Translations under genes and position numbers: made by a program
Assembly (NCBI GenBank): GCA_947477885.1
Contig: CANJUD010000005.1
Span: 124,001-188,000 of the forward strand
Reading direction: 5' to 3'
Origin: Bacteroidota bacterium
Lineage (GTDB): Bacteria > Bacteroidota > Bacteroidia > UKL13-3
Length of the DNA: 64,000 nt
The notes under the pieces: model-generated
What the model saw: only the letters and a program-made list of their open reading frames with translations
Told to the model about the DNA's origin: nothing
Database searches by the model: none
In this document: piece after piece, positions 17,117 to 25,530 of the stretch
Layout: every line of letters starts with the position of its first letter
How positions within the stretch are numbered: the first letter of the stretch is position 1

Positions 17117-19966
17117 ATGAAAAAAACAATTTCTTTAATTCGCAATTACCAGCATGCAACTATTGCTTCAAAAATGGTATCTTTGATATTATTTTTGATG
17201 ATTACACCTATTAGTAATACTTACGGACAACAATGTGTTAGCTCTACTGTACTTTATGAAACTTGCAACACTTCATTCATGATGAGTTCTCCTAGCAGCT
17301 CAGGTTATACTTACCTTTGGTATGAGTGTGATGCCAGCGGGAATAATGGGTCTTATATATCGGGTGGTTCCACTGGGTCACTTACAGTGTACCCTACTCA
17401 AACCACAACAAATGAAACCCATTATTACTATTATTGGGCACAGGATCAAGTTTCTCCTTATCCTATGGTATGCCAGTCGGGACTTATTACTTTGAAATAT
17501 GATTTTGATGTGATTATTGCTGATGTGAGCGGCACTTACACAGTTCAACCATATACAAGTCTTAGTTATACATACCAGTGGTATGCGGATTATGGTGCAG
17601 GGCCAGTACAAATTCCAGGGCAAACGGGCACCTCCTATACACCTACTCGGTCAGGGGCACATACTGTAATTCGAAGTTCTTCTACTTGTAGTAGTGGCAC
17701 ATCGAATGGAATAACATATTTTGCTCCCAATTCACAATGCAATTCCACTCCAACCACCCTTGCAACATGCAGTACTGCATATACCTTAAGTTATACACCT
17801 GCTTCAGGCTATGATGTTATATGGTACGAGTGTGATGCATATGGAGGAAGTGCTTCTGTACTGAATGGGGGGAGTCCTACTAATAATTTTACTGTGTATC
17901 CAGTAAATACATACCACAATCATACATACTATTATTTTTATGTTTGTACAGATGGTTTTGTTCCTTGCTCATCGGCGGTTATTACGCTTAAATATGATTA
18001 TGAATTAGATTTTAGCATATCGGGTTCCGTACCGTCTGCAGTTTTAACAATACAGCCTTATTCAAGTTATAATACTTATAGCAATTATCAGTGGTTTAGG
18101 AATGGGCATCTTATCTCTGGTGCCACAAGTAGTACTTATACTGCTACTTTGCCTGGTAATTATTATTTAATTGCTGATGCAAATAATTGTGGGCAAAGAA
18201 CTTCTTTAACAAATAACGTAGGTTGTGGAACAAATACTTATTCCGCGAATTATACATTTCCTACTGGAACTACTAATATCACTAGCGGGACAATAGAATT
18301 TGAAGGGACAATTACCATCCCAGAAGGTGCCGTTGTAAATATTTCGAACGCTACTATCCATATGAAACAAGATGCACAGATAGTTGTTGATAAAGCTGTA
18401 ACCAATAATGGAGGTATATTAAATATAGATAACACAATTATTTCAAGTTGTGGAACTTGGTATGGCATAGTGGTAGCTGGAGTTGATTCCAATTATGCAG
18501 GACTGAGTAAAAGTGCCACGCTAAGTTTAACTACTGTTCAAATATCAGATGCCAAAATTGGGGTATATGCATTTGACAATGCTTACATCGATATTGATGT
18601 AGGTACCTTCACAAACAATTATGTACATATACATATCGAAAGGTTTGCGGGATCGGGTGCCGGGAATACCTATATACAACATTCTGCATTTAGTAATTTA
18701 ATGTTAGTTTCCCCAACATTATCGGGCTCTGCGGTTTATCCTGTAACCTCTTTTCAATACCCATCATTTAGGCCTTTTGTATACTTATATCAGGCAAATA
18801 AATTTTATTTCACATCAAATAGTTATGTTTGTTTTAACCCTCCTAGTCGCAATCAAGTTGCAATTGTAAATTATGCTCCGACTACTACAAACACTAATTC
18901 AATGTATCTTGACGGTGAAAATTTAAGTGGGGATTTCCATACTGGTATATTGGCAGAAAATATAAAAAGCTTAAATGTATCAAATTCAACTAGTATAATT
19001 GGCGATATAGATAATGGTATTATTACGGAGAATGTATATTCTGTAGGTATTTACAATGCTGATATAAGAAACAATGTCACCCAAGGTGTAACAGGAATAA
19101 GAACAAGAAATACTATAAATGCTTATCATATCCAATATAGTTTTATCAAAAATTTTGTAAACGGGATTGAGTGTTATAATGAAACTGATATGGCCGGAGA
19201 TATTACCCAGAACTCAATTATCTCAAATACATATGGTATTGTAATGGCACCCATCTGCCATCCCGTAACAGGTAGTTGTGGTAACAATTCAAGTTACTAC
19301 GGTAGTAATACTAATATGCGGTTTATTTATATGAACTGCAATAAAATACTTGGTAATGATTGGGGTATCATAGGTGTGGGAGAATTAGAAGACCAAGGCG
19401 ACCAAAATGGATATGAATGGGGGACATTTTTTGATTATACTGTAGGAAATACGACCAGCACTTATGCTGATATAGCATGGTATAATAGTGCAAACCCAAT
19501 TACTTTTGTAGTTTATGATAGTACTGGTAATAATAATCAGTACGGAGCATATTATTTTCAATGGCCAAGTACTAGCACCACTATTGAATTGGATGGGAAC
19601 ACTGTAGCCTATAATGCAAATGATGCGGCGAGAGATGTGAGTCCAAATAAGGCATGTAGAGGTCAATTTAAAACAAACTCTTTTAACAGTATCAATTCCA
19701 ATATTGTTAATTCTCCCGCTAGAGTTGAAGTTTATCCAATCCCGTTTAATAGTATATTAAGTATAAAGCATACTAACATCAAATTTATAAATATAAGTAT
19801 TGTAGACATGACTGGAAAGATAATAATGAACACACAAAATAAAAATTCAGATATTACATTACTGAATACTGAAAATATTCCCACAGGTTTTTATTTTATA
19901 AGAATACAAGATTGCAATTCCGGTGAATTGATCAGTAAACAAAAACTAGTAAAAATGACTGATTGA
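17117..19966 (+). CDS. T9SS-exported beta-helix surface protein
   Basis: A 949-residue secreted protein. A signal peptide spans about residues 1-38 (ending NTYGQ). Residues about 40-370 contain two related Cys-rich Ig-like repeats (TYLWYECDASG and DVIWYECDAYG). Residues about 380-800 are a right-handed parallel beta-helix with many short Asn/Ile-rich rungs. The last 80 or so residues are a T9SS type A sorting domain (VEVYPIPFNSILSI, GFYFIRIQ). It is probably exported across the outer membrane and anchored or released there. The 3' end abuts the next large cargo gene. Confidence 0.88.
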   Translation: MKKTISLIRNYQHATIASKMVSLILFLMITPISNTYGQQCVSSTVLYETCNTSFMMSSPSSSGYTYLWYECDASGNNGSYISGGSTGSLTVYPTQTTTNETHYYYYWAQDQVSPYPMVCQSGLITLKYDFDVIIADVSGTYTVQPYTSLSYTYQWYADYGAGPVQIPGQTGTSYTPTRSGAHTVIRSSSTCSSGTSNGITYFAPNSQCNSTPTTLATCSTAYTLSYTPASGYDVIWYECDAYGGSASVLNGGSPTNNFTVYPVNTYHNHTYYYFYVCTDGFVPCSSAVITLKYDYELDFSISGSVPSAVLTIQPYSSYNTYSNYQWFRNGHLISGATSSTYTATLPGNYYLIADANNCGQRTSLTNNVGCGTNTYSANYTFPTGTTNITSGTIEFEGTITIPEGAVVNISNATIHMKQDAQIVVDKAVTNNGGILNIDNTIISSCGTWYGIVVAGVDSNYAGLSKSATLSLTTVQISDAKIGVYAFDNAYIDIDVGTFTNNYVHIHIERFAGSGAGNTYIQHSAFSNLMLVSPTLSGSAVYPVTSFQYPSFRPFVYLYQANKFYFTSNSYVCFNPPSRNQVAIVNYAPTTTNTNSMYLDGENLSGDFHTGILAENIKSLNVSNSTSIIGDIDNGIITENVYSVGIYNADIRNNVTQGVTGIRTRNTINAYHIQYSFIKNFVNGIECYNETDMAGDITQNSIISNTYGIVMAPICHPVTGSCGNNSSYYGSNTNMRFIYMNCNKILGNDWGIIGVGELEDQGDQNGYEWGTFFDYTVGNTTSTYADIAWYNSANPITFVVYDSTGNNNQYGAYYFQWPSTSTTIELDGNTVAYNANDAARDVSPNKACRGQFKTNSFNSINSNIVNSPARVEVYPIPFNSILSIKHTNIKFINISIVDMTGKIIMNTQNKNSDITLLNTENIPTGFYFIRIQDCNSGELISKQKLVKMTD

Positions 19967-19968
19967 TC

Positions 19969-22900
19969 ATGATAAGATATTTTTTAATATTTTTATTTAC
20001 ATCAATATGCCTTGCAGCTAATGCTCAAGAAGGCAATAATTGGGTATTGGGATTGTATGGAGGGGTTGACTTTAATAACAATCCTCCCAAAGTATTTAAG
20101 TCATCACTATTCGCTTATGACAGTAAAAAAAATCCGGGATTTGCTGAATATCCAGAATCAATTTCAGATTGCAACGGAAAATTATTATATTATATTGGGG
20201 GGGACAGCCTAATTTGGAACAAGGAGCATAAATTATTGCCTTCATATTCGCTGTTAAGATATAGATGCTTTAATAATTTTTTTGTGCCGGCACCTCTTAA
20301 TGATTCTTTTGTGTATCTATTCAGACTGAAAATTGCTGGGAATAAGAATAGTGGTTTGCAATATTCAATAATCAATAATTATTTGGACAGTGGAAGAGGT
20401 GACTTTGAAATGGGAGACCAAAAAGTGATGGATTCTGCTGGCTATTGTGCAGGTTTTATAAAACATAAAAACGATACTGATTATTGGATCCTTGTTAAAA
20501 CTAGCTTGTATACAATACATGCTTATTTACTTAGCAAAAAAGGTATTTCTAATACGCCAATAATTTCAAATTTTACAGCTAGCAATGGTTATAATGGTAT
20601 GTATGAGTACCACATACGTGCATCTAATAATGGTAAGTTTATTGTTTCCACTTTTGATGAAGACACTAATCAATATTTTTCATATAAATTATATAATTTT
20701 GACAGAGGCACAGGTATGTTGTCATACAATCAGGATATTATACCGTTTTCTGCAAAACATAAATCAAATGCACAATTTTCTTTTTCCCCCAATGATAGTA
20801 TTTTATATTGTATGACTGGCAAATATCCAAAATTAGATAGTACAGTTATCTATCAACTACCTGTTTACGACACTATTAAATTTACACAAGCTGTTCCTAT
20901 TTACGCAAATGATGGATTAGTAGTAAAATATAATAGCCCTGGCTCTCAATTAGGTCCAGACAATCGATTGTATCTTGGATTTTCAGCAGATTCTTCACGT
21001 CGTTCATTTAGTTATATTAAGTACCCTGATGTTTGGGGCAAAGAGTGTGAATTTGTTTTAGATGGTTTAACATTATTATCAGGCTCTTCTAATTATTCTC
21101 ATATTTTCCCATGCCATAGCTACCCCATAAAAAGAATAAACAACCGTTTTCAAGTAAAAGGAAGCAATGCTTGTGGTAGTGATAGCACGATACAATTTAC
21201 TGCAGATTCAGATAGTGCATTTAGTGCTTTTCGTTGGTATTTTGGAGATGGGGATAGTACAGACGGGAAGAGTGTTTCGCATACCTACAAAGCAGCAGGT
21301 AGTTATTATGTGAGGTTAGCTTGCACATTAGGGCCGTGCGGGTATAAGCAGTGGGTGGGAGATAGTGTTACGCTAAAACTAAAACCTATATTAACTTTCA
21401 ATACACAAAAGAATATAGCATGTGGTTATCAAACAGCAGATGTTAGTATTGCTTATAAATATACTGATACTTTGCATATAACATGGGGTGACGGAAAAGA
21501 TACTTTAATAATGGGAGGAAACAATAATATACTTGCCAATATAAAGTTACAACACATATATAATAAAAGTGGCAACTTTAATGTAGGTTGCAAAGTTTGG
21601 AATATTTTCTGTTATGATAGTGCAGCAACAACTTATAATATAACAATAGATACTATACCCAAAGCAAGTTTTAACGCAGATTATGTAACAAACTGTGGTG
21701 CAAAAGACATTGTACTCACAGATACTTCAAAATTTGATAGTGTTATAGTAAATCGTACTTGGCATATATACAAAGTTGGTGGCCTGGATACAACTATTAA
21801 TACAGGCACTATTAATAATTTGTCTTTCTTGTTTAATGATACAGGAGTATATTCTGCAAAATTAATTATGCAAAGTAAGCAGGGCTGTATAGATTCATTG
21901 GAGAAAATTAATTATATACAAATAAATCCATTGCCTGTAAGCAAAATAAGTGGCAAAACAAGTTGGTGCGGTACGGATTCGACTACGCTCACCGTAACAG
22001 GAGGCATGGGTTATATATGGAGCACGGGAGATACAACGGCATCTGTATTTTTAAAACCTGTAACATCAAACTATTACAGTGTTACGGTTACCAATAACTA
22101 TAATTGTTCTGTTAAAGATTCGGTATATATAAGTGTTGGCAAAATTGTAACACCCTATTTCACGCCCAATTATGCAAAAAGCTGCGGCAACAGCACCATC
22201 ACTCTCACAGATAGCAGCGGCATGGATAGCCTTATCCAACAAAGAAAATGGACTATATATTATCCAAATAATATCATAAAACAATATGATACTGTTACTA
22301 CTAATAAGTTAAAACTAATAGTACAGGATACTGGATACTATAATGCAAAACTTATATATATAACCAAACAGGGTTGTATGGATTCATTAACCAAAACAAA
22401 TGTATTTCGTATATTGCCACAGCCTGTTGTGTATATAGATAGTCCTAGCCATAACCCTTTGTGTTTTGGAGATAGTTTTATTCTCACTGCCAAACAGAAA
22501 GATATAAACTATCCACCGCTTGTAACATACAAATGGAATGCTGGACAGGTTGCCACACCAAGTATTAAAGTAGATACCGCAAACAGTTATTATGTGGCCG
22601 CTGTCAATACCTTTGGCTGCGGGGCACAGAGCAATACGGTAAAAATTAGTTTCTTGCCCCAGTTGTTTGTAAATATTAAAACAGCTAGTAACCGTTTATA
22701 TACCGTTACCACAAGACCTGTTGTGAGTTATACTTGGTATAAAGATAATGTGTTATATGATAGTACTTCATCCATTTACTACCCGCCCACGGGCAGGTAT
22801 ACTGTGCATGTGGTTGATGGGAATGGATGTGTGGCTAATAGTGGGTCGTTGTTTCACACGGGGGTGAACCAGATAGAGCAAAATGCAAACTTAATTCATG

Positions 22901-23163
22901 TATATCCGAATCCTGTGCATGATGTATTATATGTGGAGTGGCCCTCGCAGCCACGAATGACTCTAGTTGGCAATGGTGAGCGGGGTCGAACCATGACCAA
23001 CCAGTTAACCAGAGATATAACCATGTATGATATGATGGGAAGAAGCGTCTTACAGTTGGTTGGTGACAACACCAACCAAAAGCAGTTCCCAATTGGGCAA
23101 TTACCCAAAGGATTATATATACTTTCTGTTGGGGGAGAAAAAGTGAAGGTGCTAGTAGAGTAA
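19969..23163 (+). CDS. PKD-domain T9SS cargo protein
   Basis: A 1064-residue secreted protein with a signal peptide (MIRYFLIFLFTSICLAANAQ). The first 380 residues look like a beta-propeller or lectin-like region, followed by a clear PKD domain (FRWYFGDGDSTDGKSVSHTY) and repeated Cys-containing Ig-like modules with YIWSTGDTT and YKWNAGQVAT. The C-terminus is a T9SS type A domain (VYPNPVHDVLYVEW, GLYILSVGGEKVKVLVE). The sorting domain carries an odd insertion of about 24 residues encoded by a palindromic repeat. The ATG at 19969 is preferred to an in-frame TTG at 19963; it leaves a 2-base gap from the preceding cargo gene. Confidence 0.87.
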   Translation: MIRYFLIFLFTSICLAANAQEGNNWVLGLYGGVDFNNNPPKVFKSSLFAYDSKKNPGFAEYPESISDCNGKLLYYIGGDSLIWNKEHKLLPSYSLLRYRCFNNFFVPAPLNDSFVYLFRLKIAGNKNSGLQYSIINNYLDSGRGDFEMGDQKVMDSAGYCAGFIKHKNDTDYWILVKTSLYTIHAYLLSKKGISNTPIISNFTASNGYNGMYEYHIRASNNGKFIVSTFDEDTNQYFSYKLYNFDRGTGMLSYNQDIIPFSAKHKSNAQFSFSPNDSILYCMTGKYPKLDSTVIYQLPVYDTIKFTQAVPIYANDGLVVKYNSPGSQLGPDNRLYLGFSADSSRRSFSYIKYPDVWGKECEFVLDGLTLLSGSSNYSHIFPCHSYPIKRINNRFQVKGSNACGSDSTIQFTADSDSAFSAFRWYFGDGDSTDGKSVSHTYKAAGSYYVRLACTLGPCGYKQWVGDSVTLKLKPILTFNTQKNIACGYQTADVSIAYKYTDTLHITWGDGKDTLIMGGNNNILANIKLQHIYNKSGNFNVGCKVWNIFCYDSAATTYNITIDTIPKASFNADYVTNCGAKDIVLTDTSKFDSVIVNRTWHIYKVGGLDTTINTGTINNLSFLFNDTGVYSAKLIMQSKQGCIDSLEKINYIQINPLPVSKISGKTSWCGTDSTTLTVTGGMGYIWSTGDTTASVFLKPVTSNYYSVTVTNNYNCSVKDSVYISVGKIVTPYFTPNYAKSCGNSTITLTDSSGMDSLIQQRKWTIYYPNNIIKQYDTVTTNKLKLIVQDTGYYNAKLIYITKQGCMDSLTKTNVFRILPQPVVYIDSPSHNPLCFGDSFILTAKQKDINYPPLVTYKWNAGQVATPSIKVDTANSYYVAAVNTFGCGAQSNTVKISFLPQLFVNIKTASNRLYTVTTRPVVSYTWYKDNVLYDSTSSIYYPPTGRYTVHVVDGNGCVANSGSLFHTGVNQIEQNANLIHVYPNPVHDVLYVEWPSQPRMTLVGNGERGRTMTNQLTRDITMYDMMGRSVLQLVGDNTNQKQFPIGQLPKGLYILSVGGEKVKVLVE
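22966..23001. repeat. REP-like palindrome inside the T9SS sorting domain
   Basis: GTTGG..ATGGT and ACCAT..CCAAC form an interrupted stem around GAGCGGGGTCGA. The core GGTGAGCGGGGTCGAACCAT matches the reverse complement of the spacer sequence at about 42677-42696 (one base different). A second hairpin, TTGGTTGGTG-ACAA-CACCAACCAA, lies in the same exon at 23055-23078. Confidence 0.75.
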
Positions 23164-23225
23164 GTTATAAGTGAGTAACTACAGTGAAGAACGAGCTCTA
23201 ACAATATCCATCATTTCGCTTCAGC

Positions 23226-23260
23226 CTCTTACTCCTTATTCCTTACCCTTCCTCCTTATA
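23226..23260 (+). repeat. Heptamer-like TCCTTAN tract
   Basis: CTCTTAC, TCCTTAT, TCCTTAC, CCTTCCT, CCTTATA run in approximate 7-base register in the 92-base gap between two convergent genes, reaching the tag stop codon. Confidence 0.45.
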
Positions 23261-23825
23261 CTTCTTTATACCTAAAACATCCCACCAAATGATCATTCAC
23301 CATGCCAGCCGCTTGCATAAACGCATAACATATAGTTGGGCCCACAAACTTAAATCCGCGTTTACGCAAATCCTTGCTCATGGCTTCTGCTTCAAGAGTT
23401 TTGGCTGGAATATCCATCTGAGTTTTCAGTTTTTTGTTAATAGTTTTATATTTGGTAAATTGCCATATATATTTGGCAAAACTTCCATACTCTTTTTGTA
23501 TAGCTATAAACAATTGTGCATTGGTAACACTGCTATATACTTTTAACTTATTGCGGATAATTCCTTCGTTCTGCATCAGTTCATCTAGTTTTTTCTGGTC
23601 GAATTTCGCTACTTTTTTATAATCGAAATTGGCAAATGCTTTTCTAAAATGTTCCCTGCGATGTAATATAGTTTTCCAACTCAAGCCTGCTTGAAAAGCA
23701 TCCAATATCAAATATTCAAACAATAAAGTATCATCATGCACCGGCACGCCCCATTCTGTGTCGTGGTATGCTTCCATCAATGCATCACCTATGCACCAAG
23801 GGCATTTTGTCTTTTCCTTTTTCAT
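23256..23825 (-). CDS. tag: DNA-3-methyladenine glycosylase I
   Basis: A 189-residue base-excision repair enzyme that removes 3-methyladenine from alkylated DNA. The family signature CPWC-x8-EAYHDTEWGVP is at the N-terminus (Cys8, His20) and the C-terminus has DHLVGCFRY, giving the zinc ligands His and Cys. The length is normal. A -7 box TATTTTTG lies on the minus strand at 23851-23858, about 25 bases upstream. Confidence 0.95.
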   Translation of the reverse strand: MKKEKTKCPWCIGDALMEAYHDTEWGVPVHDDTLLFEYLILDAFQAGLSWKTILHRREHFRKAFANFDYKKVAKFDQKKLDELMQNEGIIRNKLKVYSSVTNAQLFIAIQKEYGSFAKYIWQFTKYKTINKKLKTQMDIPAKTLEAEAMSKDLRKRGFKFVGPTICYAFMQAAGMVNDHLVGCFRYKEV

Positions 23826-23850
23826 GAAATTTATATATATTTATTACCTA

Positions 23851-23858
23851 CAAAAATA
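23851..23858 (-). promoter_or_regulatory. Putative -7 box for tag
   Basis: TATTTTTG on the minus strand fits TAnnTTTG at a sensible distance from the tag ATG. No -33 element was found at the expected spacing. Confidence 0.4.
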
Positions 23859-23869
23859 TATATAAATTT

Positions 23870-23897
23870 CAAATTACGAATTATAAATTACGAGTGG
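23870..23897 (+). repeat. Heptamer repeat (CAAATTA/CGAATTA type)
   Basis: CAAATTA, CGAATTA, TAAATTA, CGAGTGG with period 7. Confidence 0.55.
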
Positions 23898-23926
23898 AGC
23901 TTACGCCTGATTATTATAATACCTGT

Positions 23927-23947
23927 GGTTGTGTCTTTTGACCAACC
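23927..23947. repeat. GGTTG-GTC hairpin repeat, copy 1
   Basis: GGTTG-(T)-GTC-TTTT-GAC-CAACC forms a two-part stem. The copy at 44464-44484 has the same shape with a T-A pair replaced by C-G. Both are preceded by a CGC(C)TGAT/CGCTCGAT..CCTGT flank. Confidence 0.7.
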
Positions 23948-23948
23948 C

Positions 23949-23986
23949 AATCCTTGGTCCTTGATCCTTGAATGTAATTCGTAATT
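23949..23986 (+). repeat. Two heptamer repeats in tandem
   Basis: AATCCTT, GGTCCTT, GATCCTT, then after GAAT two copies of GTAATTC, all with period 7. Confidence 0.6.
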
Positions 23987-24027
23987 CCTTTTAGGTTATA
24001 GGTTTTAAGATAAATTTTAAAAATGAA

Positions 24028-24058
24028 TTTGCCACTTTGCTAAAAGTCCTTATTTTTG
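24028..24058 (+). promoter_or_regulatory. Consensus promoter of the tRNA-Phe/tRNA-Gln/prs unit
   Basis: TTTG at 24028-24031, a 19-base spacer, then TATTTTTG at 24051-24058: an exact fit to the Bacteroidota -33/-7 consensus. Transcription would start about 26 bases before tRNA-Phe. Confidence 0.75.
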
Positions 24059-24083
24059 CAGTCCTTTTTTAGCAGAAAGGAAA

Positions 24084-24156
24084 GGTGCGGTAGCTCAGTT
24101 GGTAGAGCAAAGGACTGAAAATCCTTGTGTCGCCGGTTCGATCCCGGCCCACACCA
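24084..24156 (+). tRNA. tRNA-Phe (GAA)
   Basis: A 73-base cloverleaf: D-stem GCTC/GAGC, anticodon arm AAGGA-CTGAAAA-TCCTT with anticodon GAA, T-arm GCCGG-TTCGATC-CCGGC, discriminator A. CCA is partly encoded by the following CAC. The acceptor stem GGTGCGG/CCACACC contains one C-A mismatch at pair 5-68 where CCGCACC would pair perfectly. Confidence 0.95.
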
Positions 24157-24163
24157 CAAACAT

Positions 24164-24234
24164 TGCCCGATCGTCTAATGGCAGGACTTCAGATTTTGAT
24201 TCTGACTGTGTTGGTTCGAATCCAGCTCGGGCAA
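24164..24234 (+). tRNA. tRNA-Gln (TTG)
   Basis: A 71-base cloverleaf: acceptor TGCCCGA/TCGGGCA with the U1-A72 pair characteristic of tRNA-Gln, anticodon arm TCAGA-TTTTGAT-TCTGA with anticodon TTG, and T-arm GTTGG-TTCGAAT-CCAGC. It follows tRNA-Phe by 7 bases and is likely part of one precursor. Confidence 0.95.
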
Positions 24235-24252
24235 CTATAATACTAGCCATCA

Positions 24253-25233
24253 ATGATACAGCAAACCTCCAACCAAGTAAAACTGTTTTCGGGCACCAAT
24301 TCTCATTATCTTGCTGAACAAATTGCTGAGAAGCATGGCTCAAAACTTGGCAAGTTAAGTATTTTGCGTTTTGCCGATGGAGAATTCCAACCATCTATTG
24401 ATGAAACTGTTCGTGGTTGCGATGTGTTTTTTATACAGAGCACTTTTGCCCCTGCCGATAACTTAATGGAGATATTATTGTTTATTGATGCTGCTAAAAG
24501 AGCTTCGGCACACTATATAACTGCGGTAATTCCTTATTTCGGAATGGCCCGCCAGGACCGCAAAGACAAGCCCCGCGTATCAATTGGTGCTAAGTTAGTA
24601 GCAGATTTGTTGCATACCGCAGGTGCAAGCCGCGTAATGACTATGGACCTGCACGCCGGACAAATACAAGGATTTTTTGATATACCCGTTGACCACTTGG
24701 ATGCATCGGTTGTGTTTGTTCCTTATATAAAAAATTTAAATTTACCCAATCTTGTAATAGCTGCTCCTGATATGGGCGGCACAGGTCGTGCTCGTGTTTT
24801 TGCAAAAGCATTGAATGCCGATATGGTGATTTGTGACAAGGAACGTAAGCGTGCTAACGAAATTGCATCCATGACGGTGATAGGTGATGTAACTGGTGCC
24901 GACGTAGTATTGGTTGATGATTTAATAGATACAGGTGGAACACTTTCGCGGTCAGCACAAATGCTAATGGACCGAGGTGCCAACAGTGTGAGAGCCGTTT
25001 GTACACATCCAGTTTTATCGGGCAAAGCTTATGAAACAATTGCCAATTCTGTTTTAGAAGAATTAATTGTTTGCGATACTATTCCATTAAAGCAGCACGT
25101 AGATAAAATAAAAGTATTGTCAGTGGCTCCACTTTTTGCCAATGCGATTCGCTCGGTATATGAGCATACTTCTATTAGTTCGCTATTTGATATGAAAGGC
25201 AACCAAGTGCCGATTCAGCAGAATTTGGTTTAA
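24253..25233 (+). CDS. prs: Ribose-phosphate pyrophosphokinase
   Basis: A 326-residue class I PRPP synthetase that makes 5-phosphoribosyl-1-diphosphate from ribose 5-phosphate and ATP for purine, pyrimidine, His, Trp and NAD synthesis. The start KLFSGTNSHYLAEQIA, the flexible-loop region RQDRKDKPRVSIGAKLVADLL, and the PRPP-binding VLVDDLIDTGGTL are all present. It starts 18 bases after tRNA-Gln, so the promoter at 24028 probably drives both tRNAs and prs. Confidence 0.97.
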   Translation: MIQQTSNQVKLFSGTNSHYLAEQIAEKHGSKLGKLSILRFADGEFQPSIDETVRGCDVFFIQSTFAPADNLMEILLFIDAAKRASAHYITAVIPYFGMARQDRKDKPRVSIGAKLVADLLHTAGASRVMTMDLHAGQIQGFFDIPVDHLDASVVFVPYIKNLNLPNLVIAAPDMGGTGRARVFAKALNADMVICDKERKRANEIASMTVIGDVTGADVVLVDDLIDTGGTLSRSAQMLMDRGANSVRAVCTHPVLSGKAYETIANSVLEELIVCDTIPLKQHVDKIKVLSVAPLFANAIRSVYEHTSISSLFDMKGNQVPIQQNLV

Positions 25234-25311
25234 GGAATTATTTCTCTTTTTTTCTTAGTTTTATATTTCTGATTTCAGATTAAATATGCTATTGATATAA
25301 TATATGATGCG

Positions 25312-25412
25312 TATGCTGCGTGAGGGATAGAAGTGAAAAGCCCGCAGTGTAGGTTTCCGGAACGAGGACTTGTAACGGATAGCCCGACGCCTGCTTCAGG
25401 CGGCACGCCCAA
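25312..25412. other. Structured intergenic element (GGGATAG..GCCCG type)
   Basis: A GC-richer island in the AT-rich 25234-25530 spacer. It has GTGAGGGATAGAAGTGAAAAGC, a downstream echo ACGGATAGCCCG, and a terminal CGCCTG-CTT-CAGGCG hairpin. From memory, similar GAGGGATAG..CGGATAGCCCGAC blocks recur in Bacteroidota spacers, so it may be a dispersed structured element or small RNA. Identity is not established. Confidence 0.45.
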
Positions 25413-25484
25413 TTAATTTATACAATGATTATTTTTTATATGATATAATAATTTGTACTTTTGAAAAAAAATTAAAAACCCACA

Positions 25485-25512
25485 GGCAACCATTTTAAAA
25501 AATGAAGTCTAA
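25485..25512 (+). promoter_or_regulatory. Putative ECF-type promoter before the sigma gene
   Basis: GGCAACC at 25485-25491 and GTCTAA at 25507-25512 with a 15-base spacer resemble the GAACTT/TCTAA-type promoters read by ECF sigma factors and do not resemble the TTTG/TAnnTTTG house-keeping type. Transcription would start about 12 bases before the ATG, consistent with autoregulation. Confidence 0.5.
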
Positions 25513-25530
25513 CCTGCGTCTGAACGGAAA

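Noticed and set aside
16791-17120. 109-codon open frame before the beta-helix gene
   Set aside because: It runs through a C9 homopolymer, has no recognisable motif or sensible composition, and overlaps the start of a well-supported gene.
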